Of a stretch of 64,000 nt of DNA, positions 45,327 to 54,758 are shown piece by piece. The position numbers and the translations under genes were made by a program. The DNA is from CAKZNE01 sp964485405 (GTDB taxonomy: Bacteria; Bacteroidota; Bacteroidia; Flavobacteriales; Schleiferiaceae). The number at the start of each line of letters is the position of its first letter. Within the stretch, counting starts at the first letter, position 1. The stretch is taken from the NCBI GenBank assembly GCA_964485405.1, contig CAZAJG010000008.1, positions 1 to 64,000 on the forward strand, given 5' to 3'. Below the pieces are notes generated by a model. It searched no databases and was not told the origin of the DNA. It saw nothing but the letters and a program-made list of their open reading frames with translations.

Positions 45327-46064
45327 TTATCTCTTAGTACAGGACAAGCCTACTATTGGTTGGTACATTTTAAGATTCTCCCAGTAAGCTGTTTTGAATT
45401 TTTCTTCACCTTCCTTTGAAACCTCTAGGCGGTGCCATTCAATATTGGAGAAACCAAATTGTTTTAGAACCTCCTCGTGCGTAGCTCTTTCCAGATGATA
45501 ATTTGTTACTTCAATAAAAGATTCATCTTCTTGGTAAAATCGATAAACAATTTCACTCCCTTCATTAAAACTTTCATTTTCTCTGGTAAATCCATAATGA
45601 CGCATACTACCCTTATCTGCTCTAAAATCTGGATTGCTATTAATTGTAGTGAACACCCCTCCCCGTTTAAGGTGATCCCCTATGGATGTTACCATTTGAC
45701 ATAACTCATCCTTATTTTTTGCATAATTTAAGAGATACGAGGCGCAAATCTGATCAAATTTTTGACCCAATTCCAATCTCTTAGCATCCCTTACAACGTA
45801 CCTCAACCCTAATGGGTTTTCATCTTCTATTCCTTGAGCCATAGCTACCATAGCTTGGGAAAGATCCACACCTATCACTTCTAAAGCACCCCTCAACTTG
45901 AGTTGCCGAGTGTAAAACCCATCTCCACATGCCAAATCTAAAATGCTCAAGCCTGATACTTCATCCATGTTTTTGAAATAGGTGTAGGCTTCTGCATACA
46001 ATCTCCAAGGCAGAATTTTAGAAGCTTGATACTCCTTTGCTATTTTATTGTAATCTGTTGACAT
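45327..46064 (-). CDS. class I SAM-dependent methyltransferase
   Basis: A 245-residue Rossmann-fold methyltransferase. The SAM-binding motif I is LSILDLACGDGFYTRQL, motif II is EVIGVDLSQAMVAMAQ, and LELGQKFDQICASYLLNYA is the post-II strand and helix. The N-terminus (MSTDYNKIAKEYQASKILPWRLY) is typical of small-molecule methyltransferases of the UbiE/BioC-like type. The substrate cannot be inferred. Isolated gene on the minus strand, 141 bases from the next gene. Confidence 0.9.
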   Translation of the reverse strand: MSTDYNKIAKEYQASKILPWRLYAEAYTYFKNMDEVSGLSILDLACGDGFYTRQLKLRGALEVIGVDLSQAMVAMAQGIEDENPLGLRYVVRDAKRLELGQKFDQICASYLLNYAKNKDELCQMVTSIGDHLKRGGVFTTINSNPDFRADKGSMRHYGFTRENESFNEGSEIVYRFYQEDESFIEVTNYHLERATHEEVLKQFGFSNIEWHRLEVSKEGEEKFKTAYWENLKMYQPIVGLSCTKR

Positions 46065-46204
46065 ATGTGGTGCTTATCTATTCCCAAATCCTAATGGATG
46101 TAAATAGACTTGTATTCTTTTACTCCAACAAGAAATATCAGAATTGGTCAACAATTTGTCTTTGGTTAAAAAGCACACAGACCAAGCAAAGCACATTCCT
46201 AAAA

Positions 46205-46834
46205 CTACTCAGAAACCTTAAACCTAAGTACCGTCTTAAGCTTATCAGCTGCTACTTTTCTAAAATCAGATAAGTAAATTTCTCTATGACTTTTTTCTTC
46301 CCTTGTAAATCCATTCTCTTTGGAGAAAACTTCCATTTTTTCAAAAGTTTCATCCTCCAAATCATAACTTCCTATATGCAACATTTGTATACATGGCCCA
46401 TCGTTTAAGGATTCCCATTTCGCCTTTTTAAGCAAGGCGTGAGGCTTCTTTATCTGAGTTTGCTCTCGTATTTTCTCAAAAAAAGCTTCACTTACAAAAC
46501 TTGGCTGTCGAATCATCAGTTTAAAAACAAGATCATCTTTGTTCAATTCACCTGAGTAGTTTTGCTTCGCCTTTTCGTTTAAATCCCAAACCCCCTCAAG
46601 TGGGTACACTGTATAATCTTCGTAATTATCTGGGGCTTTCGCTTCATTTTTAAGAGACATTTTAACCCCATAAGAAAGCGAATACAGAGCGGTAATATAT
46701 TCTTGAAAATGACTGCTGTTCGGATTGCCTTCTCCGCTTATGGTTATGAAATTAAAGGATGGAATTCTTACAAATTCAGGCTTTGCTTTAGGTAAATACC
46801 ATTGCTTTTCCTTTTTTCTCCACTCGTGTTTCAT
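46205..46834 (-). CDS. GyrI-like (SOUL/AraC effector) ligand-binding protein
   Basis: A 209-residue cytoplasmic protein of the stand-alone GyrI-like family, related to the effector domains of AraC/MerR regulators that bind small molecules. Recognisable are the opening MKHEWRKKEKQWYLPKAKPEFVRIPSFNFITISGEGNPNSSHFQEYITALYSLSYG and, in the second repeat, GPCIQMLHIGSYDLEDETFEKMEVFSKENGF, then HREIYLSDFRK. No DNA-binding domain is attached. It may sequester toxic or signalling compounds. Two Flavobacteria-typical halves are present, so the gene looks intact. Confidence 0.88.
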   Translation of the reverse strand: MKHEWRKKEKQWYLPKAKPEFVRIPSFNFITISGEGNPNSSHFQEYITALYSLSYGVKMSLKNEAKAPDNYEDYTVYPLEGVWDLNEKAKQNYSGELNKDDLVFKLMIRQPSFVSEAFFEKIREQTQIKKPHALLKKAKWESLNDGPCIQMLHIGSYDLEDETFEKMEVFSKENGFTREEKSHREIYLSDFRKVAADKLKTVLRFKVSE

Positions 46835-46941
46835 TGCTCTTATGCTTTTCTAATTGTTTTACAATTTCAAAGAAAGCCTGGGGGAGTGACAGCTGAATGT
46901 CAGGATAGAATTTAGTTTGAGATCAAAAACGAAAAAATCGC

Positions 46942-48267
46942 TTATTCAGAGTATAAATTCAGCTTATTTTCTTTTAAATACGCCATTTCTCTTTTCATTT
47001 TAGCTTTCCGAGATTTAGCATAAATATGCATACCTGCTGCTTTATTTGCCTTGCCAATGCTCTCTGTTTCCAAATAGGTTTCTTTCCAAACGGTTTTATG
47101 ATACCTGAACCACTCCATATATTTAAAATGATCTTGCGTGTGGAAGCTTAAAAACAACAATAAAACCAAAAGACTATGTTTAAGCATATTCTGTAGACGA
47201 GACGAACCAAGCGTGTGTAAATAAACACCAATGCCGCCCGGAATGAAATGAATAATGTATCTAGAAGCATAGGCCCCATCCACGTTTTGTTCTAAAAACG
47301 CACGGCCATATGAAACAGCTGCAAGGTATAAAAGTGTATATGCTGTTAGAATTACAATCACTCTGCTTAGTAAAGTTTGCTTACCCTTAATCAAACGGAC
47401 AAAGTGGATTACACACAAGGCAAAAAGCGCAGTAAATACCAATAACCCAACTGTTACACCCAAGTAAGAACCACCACTACTCACAAACTTCCCTAAGCCT
47501 TTAAAAACAAATACTAAATACATATACCACGAACCGCTTGGGGCAGCTTCAATATTAAATCGATAATTCATAAAAAAAAGAAATACCGAAAGGAAGGAAA
47601 CCAATAGACAACAGGCGATATAAAGGTTTTTGAGTTTTGAATTTTTTCTATATCGAGTGGACTCTACGAGCAGTAAAACGATTGTTATTATGCCTATAAA
47701 AAATCCATAACCGGTGAATATTAATAGAAAATTCAAGATGAGTATTGCCGGGTACTTAAGGTTTCCTTTTAAGAGCCACGCCAAACAGTAAAGGCTTATT
47801 AGAAATAACGGCATTGCTCCGTGCGACATAAAAGGTGTTCCTGTAAAAATGCTGTGTTGCGCTGTATTCAAACAAAGCATAGGGATTACAACATCAGCGT
47901 AAACAAAACCACCTAATAGTTTTCTTTTTAATCCTAAAAAAAACAAAGTAGCTAAAGTCACTAAGGTTCCAATACCAAAACATTCTACTCTTGTATTCCA
48001 TTCTGACCATTCAGCCAAAAGCCGAGTTAAAACCAAACCCAAACCCATGCGATGAGACCCCATCTGCCATTGAAAACTAGACCAATAAGATTCATTTTTA
48101 AACAGCGACCCATAAAAGTCCCACTGATCCTTATAAAGGAGGTTTACCGTATAGGTGTCGATACAGTAAAACCATCGTATCGCCAGAAAAACGGTTAGTA
48201 AAATTGCTCCAATTTCTAAGAACTTGAATCTATCATTCGCCTTTTGTATGGAAAGACTCCATCTCAT
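46942..48267 (-). CDS. polytopic membrane protein, GT-C glycosyltransferase-like
   Basis: A 441-residue integral membrane protein with about ten helices. After the first helix a luminal-type loop reads YKDQWDFYGSLFKNESYWSSFQWQMGSHRMGLGLVL, close to the D-x-WDF...HR pattern of GT-C-like membrane proteins that use lipid-linked sugars. The C-terminal 60 residues are soluble and basic (KMKREMAYLKENKLNLYSE). No adjacent polysaccharide gene helps to identify a pathway. Assignment to GT-C is tentative; membrane nature is certain. No clear promoter box upstream. Confidence 0.7.
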   Translation of the reverse strand: MRWSLSIQKANDRFKFLEIGAILLTVFLAIRWFYCIDTYTVNLLYKDQWDFYGSLFKNESYWSSFQWQMGSHRMGLGLVLTRLLAEWSEWNTRVECFGIGTLVTLATLFFLGLKRKLLGGFVYADVVIPMLCLNTAQHSIFTGTPFMSHGAMPLFLISLYCLAWLLKGNLKYPAILILNFLLIFTGYGFFIGIITIVLLLVESTRYRKNSKLKNLYIACCLLVSFLSVFLFFMNYRFNIEAAPSGSWYMYLVFVFKGLGKFVSSGGSYLGVTVGLLVFTALFALCVIHFVRLIKGKQTLLSRVIVILTAYTLLYLAAVSYGRAFLEQNVDGAYASRYIIHFIPGGIGVYLHTLGSSRLQNMLKHSLLVLLLFLSFHTQDHFKYMEWFRYHKTVWKETYLETESIGKANKAAGMHIYAKSRKAKMKREMAYLKENKLNLYSE

Positions 48268-48481
48268 TTAATGATTTGATTTTTGATGCTTTTCAGCATT
48301 TGTAAAGGTAACATGAGCAAAATAGAAATAAATTATTGGACATCTCCAAACAACCCAGCTTAGTATTTTTCAAAGGGCCGAAGCTGACTCAAGATTCCGT
48401 TCTCGTAATTTGGTATGGAATAGTTCCAACCTAATATGCCTATTTTTTTTATTCGTAGGTTGAACACTCTAAACCAAAGGC

Positions 48482-51400
48482 ATGGAAATATCTTGTAAGA
48501 ACTGTAAGAGGTTAAATGATGGAGAGGATGTTTTTTGTAACTACTGCAAACAACCTTTAATAGATCCCACTACCATACTAGGTAAATTGGCCCACAAACA
48601 AGAGCTTTTAGAGGCAAAGCATCAATTAGAACTGAAAAGACTGAAGGATGAGATTTCCATGCTTCGTTCAAGCTTACAACAACAAGATGAATCCCCTAAA
48701 ACTCATGATTCCAGAATAACCCATACCGAACCACGAAAGATAGAAAAGGTTCCTTCACCAAAAATCACACGAGAGCCCTTACCGAAAAGAATAGAAAAGG
48801 AAATACGCTATGATCCCGACCCAATAGCGCCTCCAACCCCAAAAGCAAAATTAGAACCGAGCTCTTTTGAATTGGGTTTACAAAAAGTATTGGAACCCTT
48901 CCACGATGGGTTTGCTTTGGTAGGAAAGCTTTACAACAAGTATAAAGATGAAGGCAAACTCCCCATCTTTTTTATGACCATTGCCGGAATTTTAGCCATC
49001 CTTTTTGGATTTGGCTATCTATTGCAATACTCTTTAAAGTACTTGGGAGCCTATGCAGAGGTTGTAAAAATTGGATTGGGCTTTGCTTTTGCTTTTTCAG
49101 CGGGGGGAATAGGGATACGTCTTTACAAGAAAAACGAAAATTATCAGGAATATGGTTCAGCCCTTATTAGTCTAGGGCTTATCCTCAACTATCTACTCAT
49201 TTACTTCCTTTCGGATTTAGGAAACTTCCCTATACTATCATCGAGTATTCTGGGCTTTTCTTTGATTATACTCAATACAGGTATCGCCATATTTCTATCC
49301 TTACGGTTTCAAACCAAAATCATTGCCGTTTTATTCTTGTTAGGCGGTGCCTTAGCTCCCTTTTACTTGCACTCTACCAGCGATGGAGAACTCTATTATT
49401 TATACCTCTTGCTTTTAACCGTGGGCGCCAATATTGTGGCTTACAGAATAGAATGGAAAACTCTTCATTATCTCTCTTTTATCGTAAGCTTTGGACTATT
49501 AGAAATGGTGGTTTTCTCCCACCAACCCAACAGTCTTCTTTTTACCATTTACTATCATCTATTTGCTTACCTATTCTTTTATTACACCCTGTTTCGGAAA
49601 AATTCTATCCGGCCCTCTCTGGAAAAGAATGATCTTATCATTCTGTCCGGTAATCTTAGCTTTCTATTGTACAATTTATACACCTCACATCTGGAAGAAG
49701 ACATTCAGCTCGGTGTGCTGTACCTCTTAAATGCGATCACTTTTGGTGTAGCATTATTCCGCTTCTGGAAAAAGGCTGATCCTAAGATTAAACTGGTATT
49801 CCTTATTTTAATTGGTTGTTTTATCGGGTTTGCCATACCTGCTTTGGTACACCACTCGTTAATCGGTTTATTCTGGTCAATCGAAGCACTCGTTCTGATT
49901 GTTTTAGGCTTTATCTATTCTATCCCATTCGTTCGTAAAGAAGGGTATTTGATTTTACTAATCGCCTTTGTTAAGCTGGGGATAAATAGTTCTTTATTGT
50001 TTGAAAACTGGAGTACTTCAATTTGGCATGATGGCTTTCTTAACTATGCCATACTGGGAGGTGTTATCTACCTCCTTTGGTATGCTGTCCAGCGTTTCTC
50101 GCAAAACTTCACCTCTTTTGAAACTTCTCTGTTTAGAGTTTGTAAAGAGATTATTCCAATATGGCTTTCTAGTGTTTTTCTTATTTCAGCATATGGTTTA
50201 CTTGGAGTTTGGGCATTTAACTTGGCCTTAATCCCTCTTTTTGGATTAATCTATTGGCACAAAGCGTTTAAAACTCAATACACAGATAGACTTGCCTTAC
50301 TTCACTTTATCTTACTCTTTGCCAGCATCGCCTATTCTGCCATCGAATCTCAATCTATCCATTTCTCAGATCAGTTTTTATATGCACAAATCAGCGTTTT
50401 GGAGTTGATGATTTCTTTCTGGTTTCTGCGTAAATATTATGAACTTTTAAACTATCAAAAGAGCACCACTTTTAGGGTTGTTTATGGCTTAAGAGTTGTA
50501 TTCTTCATGCTTCTCCCATTGATCTTCCTACATATATGCAGAAGGCATGCGATAGAATACATCGCACCGGCAGCATGGATAAGCACACTAATAGCTTACT
50601 TCATGGAGAAAAGGCTAAAGTTTAAAGCGTTACGTATTGAAACCAACTTTTTAACCATTGGAGCTGTGTTGATTAGTTTTTCCACGCTAAACGATCTTGG
50701 CTTGATTGCAGCCATAGTCTCTTTAACCGCGATTCTTTTCCTAGAGCGAGCTTACAAGGAGAACGAGCTCCAAAAATCTAGTTACAATGAATTGTTGGTA
50801 GTTATGCCTTATTTGGTAATGATTTCTATATCGTTACTTCATTTTGCTTTGATCAACGATAACCCCGGGGAAAGCGCATTGTTATTTGCTTTTTTACTAT
50901 TAACAACCGTTTACTTCAAAGAACATATAGCGGTACTAAACAAAAGCCATAAAACCGCCACAAGAATGGCTTCGTTTTTTAATCTTGCAGGTCTGCTCTT
51001 CATTATTTTTGAAGAATCACTCCTTGGAACAATACTCTTAGCAGCCAGTTTAATCTTAATGGGTTTATTGCTTCAAAACAAGAAGGGTTGGCACAACAAT
51101 CATCTCTCTAAAACCCGATGGACATGGGCCGTAATCGGACACCAGGTTCAAATACTCTTGTTCTATACCCTGCTTCTAATTCTTTTGGATATTGAGTTAG
51201 ATGGAATCTTAGCTACCCTAATTCTAGTAGTGCATGCCATCCTCATTTTATTTGTCTCCTTAAAAAATCAGATTCTGTTTTTAAACAAGATCTCCTTCAG
51301 CTTATTTGGTCTAGCCTTACTAAAAATACTGTTAAACGATATTCGAGATTTTAACACAGCTGAAAAGGTTATTGTCTTTATCGTTATTGGTGTTCTTCTT

Positions 51401-51496
51401 TTAGGAGCATCCTACGCCTATTTAAAGTTGAAGAAATATTTCGAAAATCAAAGGCAACGAGTCCCCGTAGAGGAAGACTTCTTGGAGGAAAAGTAA
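48482..51496 (+). CDS. DUF2339 multi-pass membrane protein with N-terminal zinc ribbon
   Basis: A 1004-residue protein. Residues 5-22 hold a small zinc ribbon (Cys 5, 8, 19 and 22: CKNC...CNYC). A coiled-coil segment (about 33-65) and a charged proline-rich linker to about 140 follow. From about 155 to 985 the chain is almost entirely membrane helix, at least twenty, as in DUF2339 family proteins (FFMTIAGILAILFGFGYLLQYSL at the start of the membrane region is characteristic). The end is acidic (VPVEEDFLEEK). Function of DUF2339 is unknown. A single gene with no obvious partner. Confidence 0.88.
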   Translation: MEISCKNCKRLNDGEDVFCNYCKQPLIDPTTILGKLAHKQELLEAKHQLELKRLKDEISMLRSSLQQQDESPKTHDSRITHTEPRKIEKVPSPKITREPLPKRIEKEIRYDPDPIAPPTPKAKLEPSSFELGLQKVLEPFHDGFALVGKLYNKYKDEGKLPIFFMTIAGILAILFGFGYLLQYSLKYLGAYAEVVKIGLGFAFAFSAGGIGIRLYKKNENYQEYGSALISLGLILNYLLIYFLSDLGNFPILSSSILGFSLIILNTGIAIFLSLRFQTKIIAVLFLLGGALAPFYLHSTSDGELYYLYLLLLTVGANIVAYRIEWKTLHYLSFIVSFGLLEMVVFSHQPNSLLFTIYYHLFAYLFFYYTLFRKNSIRPSLEKNDLIILSGNLSFLLYNLYTSHLEEDIQLGVLYLLNAITFGVALFRFWKKADPKIKLVFLILIGCFIGFAIPALVHHSLIGLFWSIEALVLIVLGFIYSIPFVRKEGYLILLIAFVKLGINSSLLFENWSTSIWHDGFLNYAILGGVIYLLWYAVQRFSQNFTSFETSLFRVCKEIIPIWLSSVFLISAYGLLGVWAFNLALIPLFGLIYWHKAFKTQYTDRLALLHFILLFASIAYSAIESQSIHFSDQFLYAQISVLELMISFWFLRKYYELLNYQKSTTFRVVYGLRVVFFMLLPLIFLHICRRHAIEYIAPAAWISTLIAYFMEKRLKFKALRIETNFLTIGAVLISFSTLNDLGLIAAIVSLTAILFLERAYKENELQKSSYNELLVVMPYLVMISISLLHFALINDNPGESALLFAFLLLTTVYFKEHIAVLNKSHKTATRMASFFNLAGLLFIIFEESLLGTILLAASLILMGLLLQNKKGWHNNHLSKTRWTWAVIGHQVQILLFYTLLLILLDIELDGILATLILVVHAILILFVSLKNQILFLNKISFSLFGLALLKILLNDIRDFNTAEKVIVFIVIGVLLLGASYAYLKLKKYFENQRQRVPVEEDFLEEK

Positions 51497-51585
51497 TTAT
51501 ATAAAAAAATGAGACGGTTATTAACTCGCTTTTAAGTGATATTTGTTTTTACCCCAGCTACTCGCGGCTTTATTCAATTACAAAC

Positions 51586-52812
51586 TCAATTGTCTAACTC
51601 TTCTCCAATTTTATTATCCTCTAGGGTTAATAAAAAGCTTATCAAACACATTTTTTCATATTCTGTTAATCGCAGAGGCTTTATTATAGACTCTCCGTAG
51701 CGGTTTTCTGGTCCAGCTACAGATAGCTCAGAATAATGATCAATTACTTCCTTCAATGTATTAAAGCGACCATCATGCATGTAAGGAGCTGTTAAGGAAA
51801 CATTTCTTAGCGATGGGGTTTTAAAGCTACCCCATGTTGTTAAGGGAGATTCTTTTAAATTTTTAGTCAAACTAGAATTATCTTGATTTGAGAATTGACC
51901 TATGGAACTCCATTCACTTTTCTTTAGATTTTGTATTCCTCCCAACCTACCTGAATCTAATCCTAACGGATTCTGCTTCAGTCGAATGTAATGAAATTCT
52001 CCATCACTCAAATTAGGCCCACTGTGGCAAAGAGAGCAGTTACCCTTACCCAGAAATATTTGAAGTCCTTGAATTTCCTTTGCGTTGAAAACAGTTGTCC
52101 TTATTTCATTGCTTTTGGAATCTGCCAAAAATAAATCAAACTTCGAGTTTAAACTGATTAAAGATTTTTCAAATTCTGCAATAGCCTTTCCTATATTGCT
52201 AAACGACAGGTTGACCATATACTTCTGAGCCTCAGACATGGTAGCAAACAAACTATCCGCTTTTTCTTGATCTAGAAAAAGATCATTCCCTAAATCGAGT
52301 ATAAACCGGCTAGCTCGGTCGTCAAATGCATTCCTATATAAGGAGTCAAGTTCATTATCATTAAAAACCAGTTTTAAAACATTTATGCGATGGTTTCCCA
52401 TTTCGTGAGGATTCTCAATAGGGTGTAAGGCTTGCGACCAAAGAGCATCAGCTCGGCCATCCCAAAAAAACCAGCGATTCGCTGCCAAATTATAAATAGA
52501 TGGTGTATTCCTGCTACCAGTATCTATTGCTATTGGAGTTTTTAAGTTATCCGTCCATGCTTTACCTGGTTGATGACAGCTTGCGCATGAAATCTTCCCA
52601 GAACGAGATACCCTTGAATCAAAAAACAGTCGTCTTCCTAATATTGCCAAGTTTTCCTCAATTGGTTCCAGAGTCTTTTTCTTTGAAGCAAAAGGCAACA
52701 ACTCCAGTCGGTTGAGTTTAAATCGATTGTTTTGTGGACGTCTGCTTATCCCAAAATACGTTAGGGTTGCAATAATTAGCAAGGACCCAATTAAAACCAA
52801 ATTCTTTTTCAC
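51586..52812 (-). CDS. MauG/cytochrome c peroxidase family di-heme protein
   Basis: A 408-residue protein anchored by one N-terminal helix. It has two heme c sites: CASCH at 76-80 and CSLCH near residue 260, each in the usual di-heme peroxidase context (VSRSGKISCASCHQPGKAWTD; LGKGNCSLCHSGPNLSD). Further motifs FFWDGRADALWSQALHPIENPHEMG and TAPYMHDGRFNTLKEVIDHYS agree. It acts in the periplasm, reducing hydrogen peroxide or oxidising a protein or metal-bound substrate as MauG does. The first four bases overlap the stop of the YtkA-like gene, so the two are translationally coupled. Confidence 0.92.
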   Translation of the reverse strand: MKKNLVLIGSLLIIATLTYFGISRRPQNNRFKLNRLELLPFASKKKTLEPIEENLAILGRRLFFDSRVSRSGKISCASCHQPGKAWTDNLKTPIAIDTGSRNTPSIYNLAANRWFFWDGRADALWSQALHPIENPHEMGNHRINVLKLVFNDNELDSLYRNAFDDRASRFILDLGNDLFLDQEKADSLFATMSEAQKYMVNLSFSNIGKAIAEFEKSLISLNSKFDLFLADSKSNEIRTTVFNAKEIQGLQIFLGKGNCSLCHSGPNLSDGEFHYIRLKQNPLGLDSGRLGGIQNLKKSEWSSIGQFSNQDNSSLTKNLKESPLTTWGSFKTPSLRNVSLTAPYMHDGRFNTLKEVIDHYSELSVAGPENRYGESIIKPLRLTEYEKMCLISFLLTLEDNKIGEELDN

Positions 52813-53198
52813 AGAAGCTCAAAACTATACGTAACCACCTCCGTTGAATCTGAGTTCTCAATAAACACTTGTAACAACCAATCTCCCTTCATGTGAAATA
52901 GCATGTTTTTTACGTAATAATGCTTTTGATCGACTTTTACGATTTCGGGTATAACCGTCATTCCATGATTGTGAGCAGGCATGATTGCATCTACGTGTAC
53001 GCTGAAGTCCAATTTTCGATTCGTTTGAGAAGGACTTACTTCTAGGTCAATATTAAAAGGTTCGTTCAATTCAATCTTTTTTGGAATGGTAGTGATTTGA
53101 ACGTTATAGTTAGTACTAGAGGCTTTCTTTTTGCTACTAGATAAAGAACAGCCAGCGGAAAAAACAAGGATAAAGATGATAATCGATTTAAACTTCAT
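52809..53198 (-). CDS. YtkA-like small periplasmic lipoprotein
   Basis: A 129-residue lipoprotein (FILVFSAGC, Cys 17) with an Ig-like YtkA/FixH-type domain. The motif HVDAIMPAHNHGMTV followed by FHMKGDWLLQVFIE is the family signature: MP.H.HGM and a final strand after M.G.W. Methionines and histidines there could bind copper. It is the first gene of a two-gene unit with the di-heme peroxidase (4-base overlap), which implies a joint role in the periplasm. The terminator at 53272-53300 lies upstream of it and belongs to the next gene. Confidence 0.8.
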   Translation of the reverse strand: MKFKSIIIFILVFSAGCSLSSSKKKASSTNYNVQITTIPKKIELNEPFNIDLEVSPSQTNRKLDFSVHVDAIMPAHNHGMTVIPEIVKVDQKHYYVKNMLFHMKGDWLLQVFIENSDSTEVVTYSFELL

Positions 53199-53271
53199 GC
53201 TCGAAAACTGGTATTGGATTTATATTAGGCATTTCAATTAGTCATACAATGAAGCCCAGAAAGGGCAACTT

Positions 53272-53300
53272 AAAAAAGCGAGAGGAAACCCTCGCTTTTT
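53272..53300 (-). terminator. intrinsic terminator of the 407-residue lipoprotein gene
   Basis: Stem AAAAGCGAG with CTCGCTTTT, with inner GG/CC pairs, and a T run on the minus strand, 18 bases past the stop codon at 53318. Confidence 0.8.
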
Positions 53301-53317
53301 CGATCATTTTCTAATTA

Positions 53318-54541
53318 TTATTCCCAGCGTCCCCTTACCCAAATATGTGTATCCGGGTTGGTCTTAAGCGTATATGTGCCTTCCCATGGAATACTTGGAT
53401 CGTTTACGTAAGTATTGAAGAAATACTCTTGCTGTATATACAACCCATCTGCAGAATTATAGTACTGTTTTGTTAAAGATGAGCAATGAGTGGTTGGCAT
53501 ATCCCATGGTCTCCAATTACTTGGCCACTTATCATATTCATAAACCATAGCCATCTGTTCCTCGCAACTAGTCCAGTTATTACTCCATTCATGATGAATG
53601 TCAAAAGCTTTCGAATACTTGGCATCTTCGCGATCCAGCTTTTTTAATGGCCTACTGTAGTGCCATGTTACATCGCACTTTTCGGCTTGAAAAAACATGC
53701 CTTCGATTTCTAAACTGCCATTTACCCAACTTTCTTTATCTGCATTTCTAATGGTCATAGTAGGATAAAACTCAATCCATTTGTGATCACCACAGTGATC
53801 CCTGCCACTTCTACTTCCATCATAATGTGCTATAACTCTCAATTCACCAGATAAATCAACCGATTCATTAATGGAGATAATGATGCTCAAGTCGTCATCC
53901 GCCTTGAACTCCATTAAATCTCCAAACTGAATTTGTGTTGGGCTGGTGCTGATAATTTCCAAGTTATCAATGATTGAGTCTCCAGATATACTATCATGAG
54001 CTTGTAAAAACCCAATATTCTTAACGCTTGCCTGCCCTTTATTTTGATCAAAGAAAGGGATATAAATTTGAGGGTAAAGAACATCATCACCCACCTCAAT
54101 TTTATTGAGAATATCATCCAAACGATCTTTGGCCGAACGTATAACAGCAGGAGCATGGTTCGTTACTGAATTTTTCATGAGATTATTAAGGTCATGTCCT
54201 TTGTTAGAAAAGGTGGTCGATATATCACGGAAAAGAGCATTCTCATCACCATCAAATCTCTTATCCACTTCGGATTTAATTAATGTCCAATAATTTGGAT
54301 CATTGATTACATCTACTAAACCGTAAGCCAATAGTTGCATACACTCATCAATATACATATGATCTACGGCTTTTAAAGGAGTAGGGTTAACCACGAGCGG
54401 GTCGGATAATCCTTCTATGGTGTGTGGGTGGTAGGTGGCTTTTTTAGGAGCTAAATCATTTGACGCTTCGAAGTCATTTTTGTCTGTATTACAAGATATG
54501 ACTACCAATAGTATCAGAAATACGCTGCAGAGTTTTTTCAT
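53318..54541 (-). CDS. lipoprotein of unknown function
   Basis: A 407-residue lipoprotein (FLILLVVISC, Cys 17). The first 150 residues are helical (DECMQLLAYGLVDVINDPNYWTLIKSEVDKRFDGDENALF). The rest is strand-rich with many histidines and tryptophans: GRDHCGDHKWIEFYPTMTIR, KCDVTWHYSRPL, HHEWSNNWTSCEEQ, and a closing WVRGRWE. The helical-plus-beta layout with several paired cysteines suggests an extracytoplasmic binding protein. No named family recognised. Ends in its own terminator. Confidence 0.75.
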   Translation of the reverse strand: MKKLCSVFLILLVVISCNTDKNDFEASNDLAPKKATYHPHTIEGLSDPLVVNPTPLKAVDHMYIDECMQLLAYGLVDVINDPNYWTLIKSEVDKRFDGDENALFRDISTTFSNKGHDLNNLMKNSVTNHAPAVIRSAKDRLDDILNKIEVGDDVLYPQIYIPFFDQNKGQASVKNIGFLQAHDSISGDSIIDNLEIISTSPTQIQFGDLMEFKADDDLSIIISINESVDLSGELRVIAHYDGSRSGRDHCGDHKWIEFYPTMTIRNADKESWVNGSLEIEGMFFQAEKCDVTWHYSRPLKKLDREDAKYSKAFDIHHEWSNNWTSCEEQMAMVYEYDKWPSNWRPWDMPTTHCSSLTKQYYNSADGLYIQQEYFFNTYVNDPSIPWEGTYTLKTNPDTHIWVRGRWE

Positions 54542-54758
54542 TATTCAAATTTTATGATTAATACTTTCTACCAAAGTAAGTTTGGACAAGCACTAACAAA
54601 AAATGAGATTTTATAAAAGGACTATAATTCGGGTGAAGCATCACTTCCGCTTTAGTAACGGTTTTTGATGTAGCTGCAATTGCCTATCTATTAAAGCAAA
54701 AAAAGGAAGCATTACGCAAACTGATAACACCGGCTATTAAATACATTTTAAAACCCTT

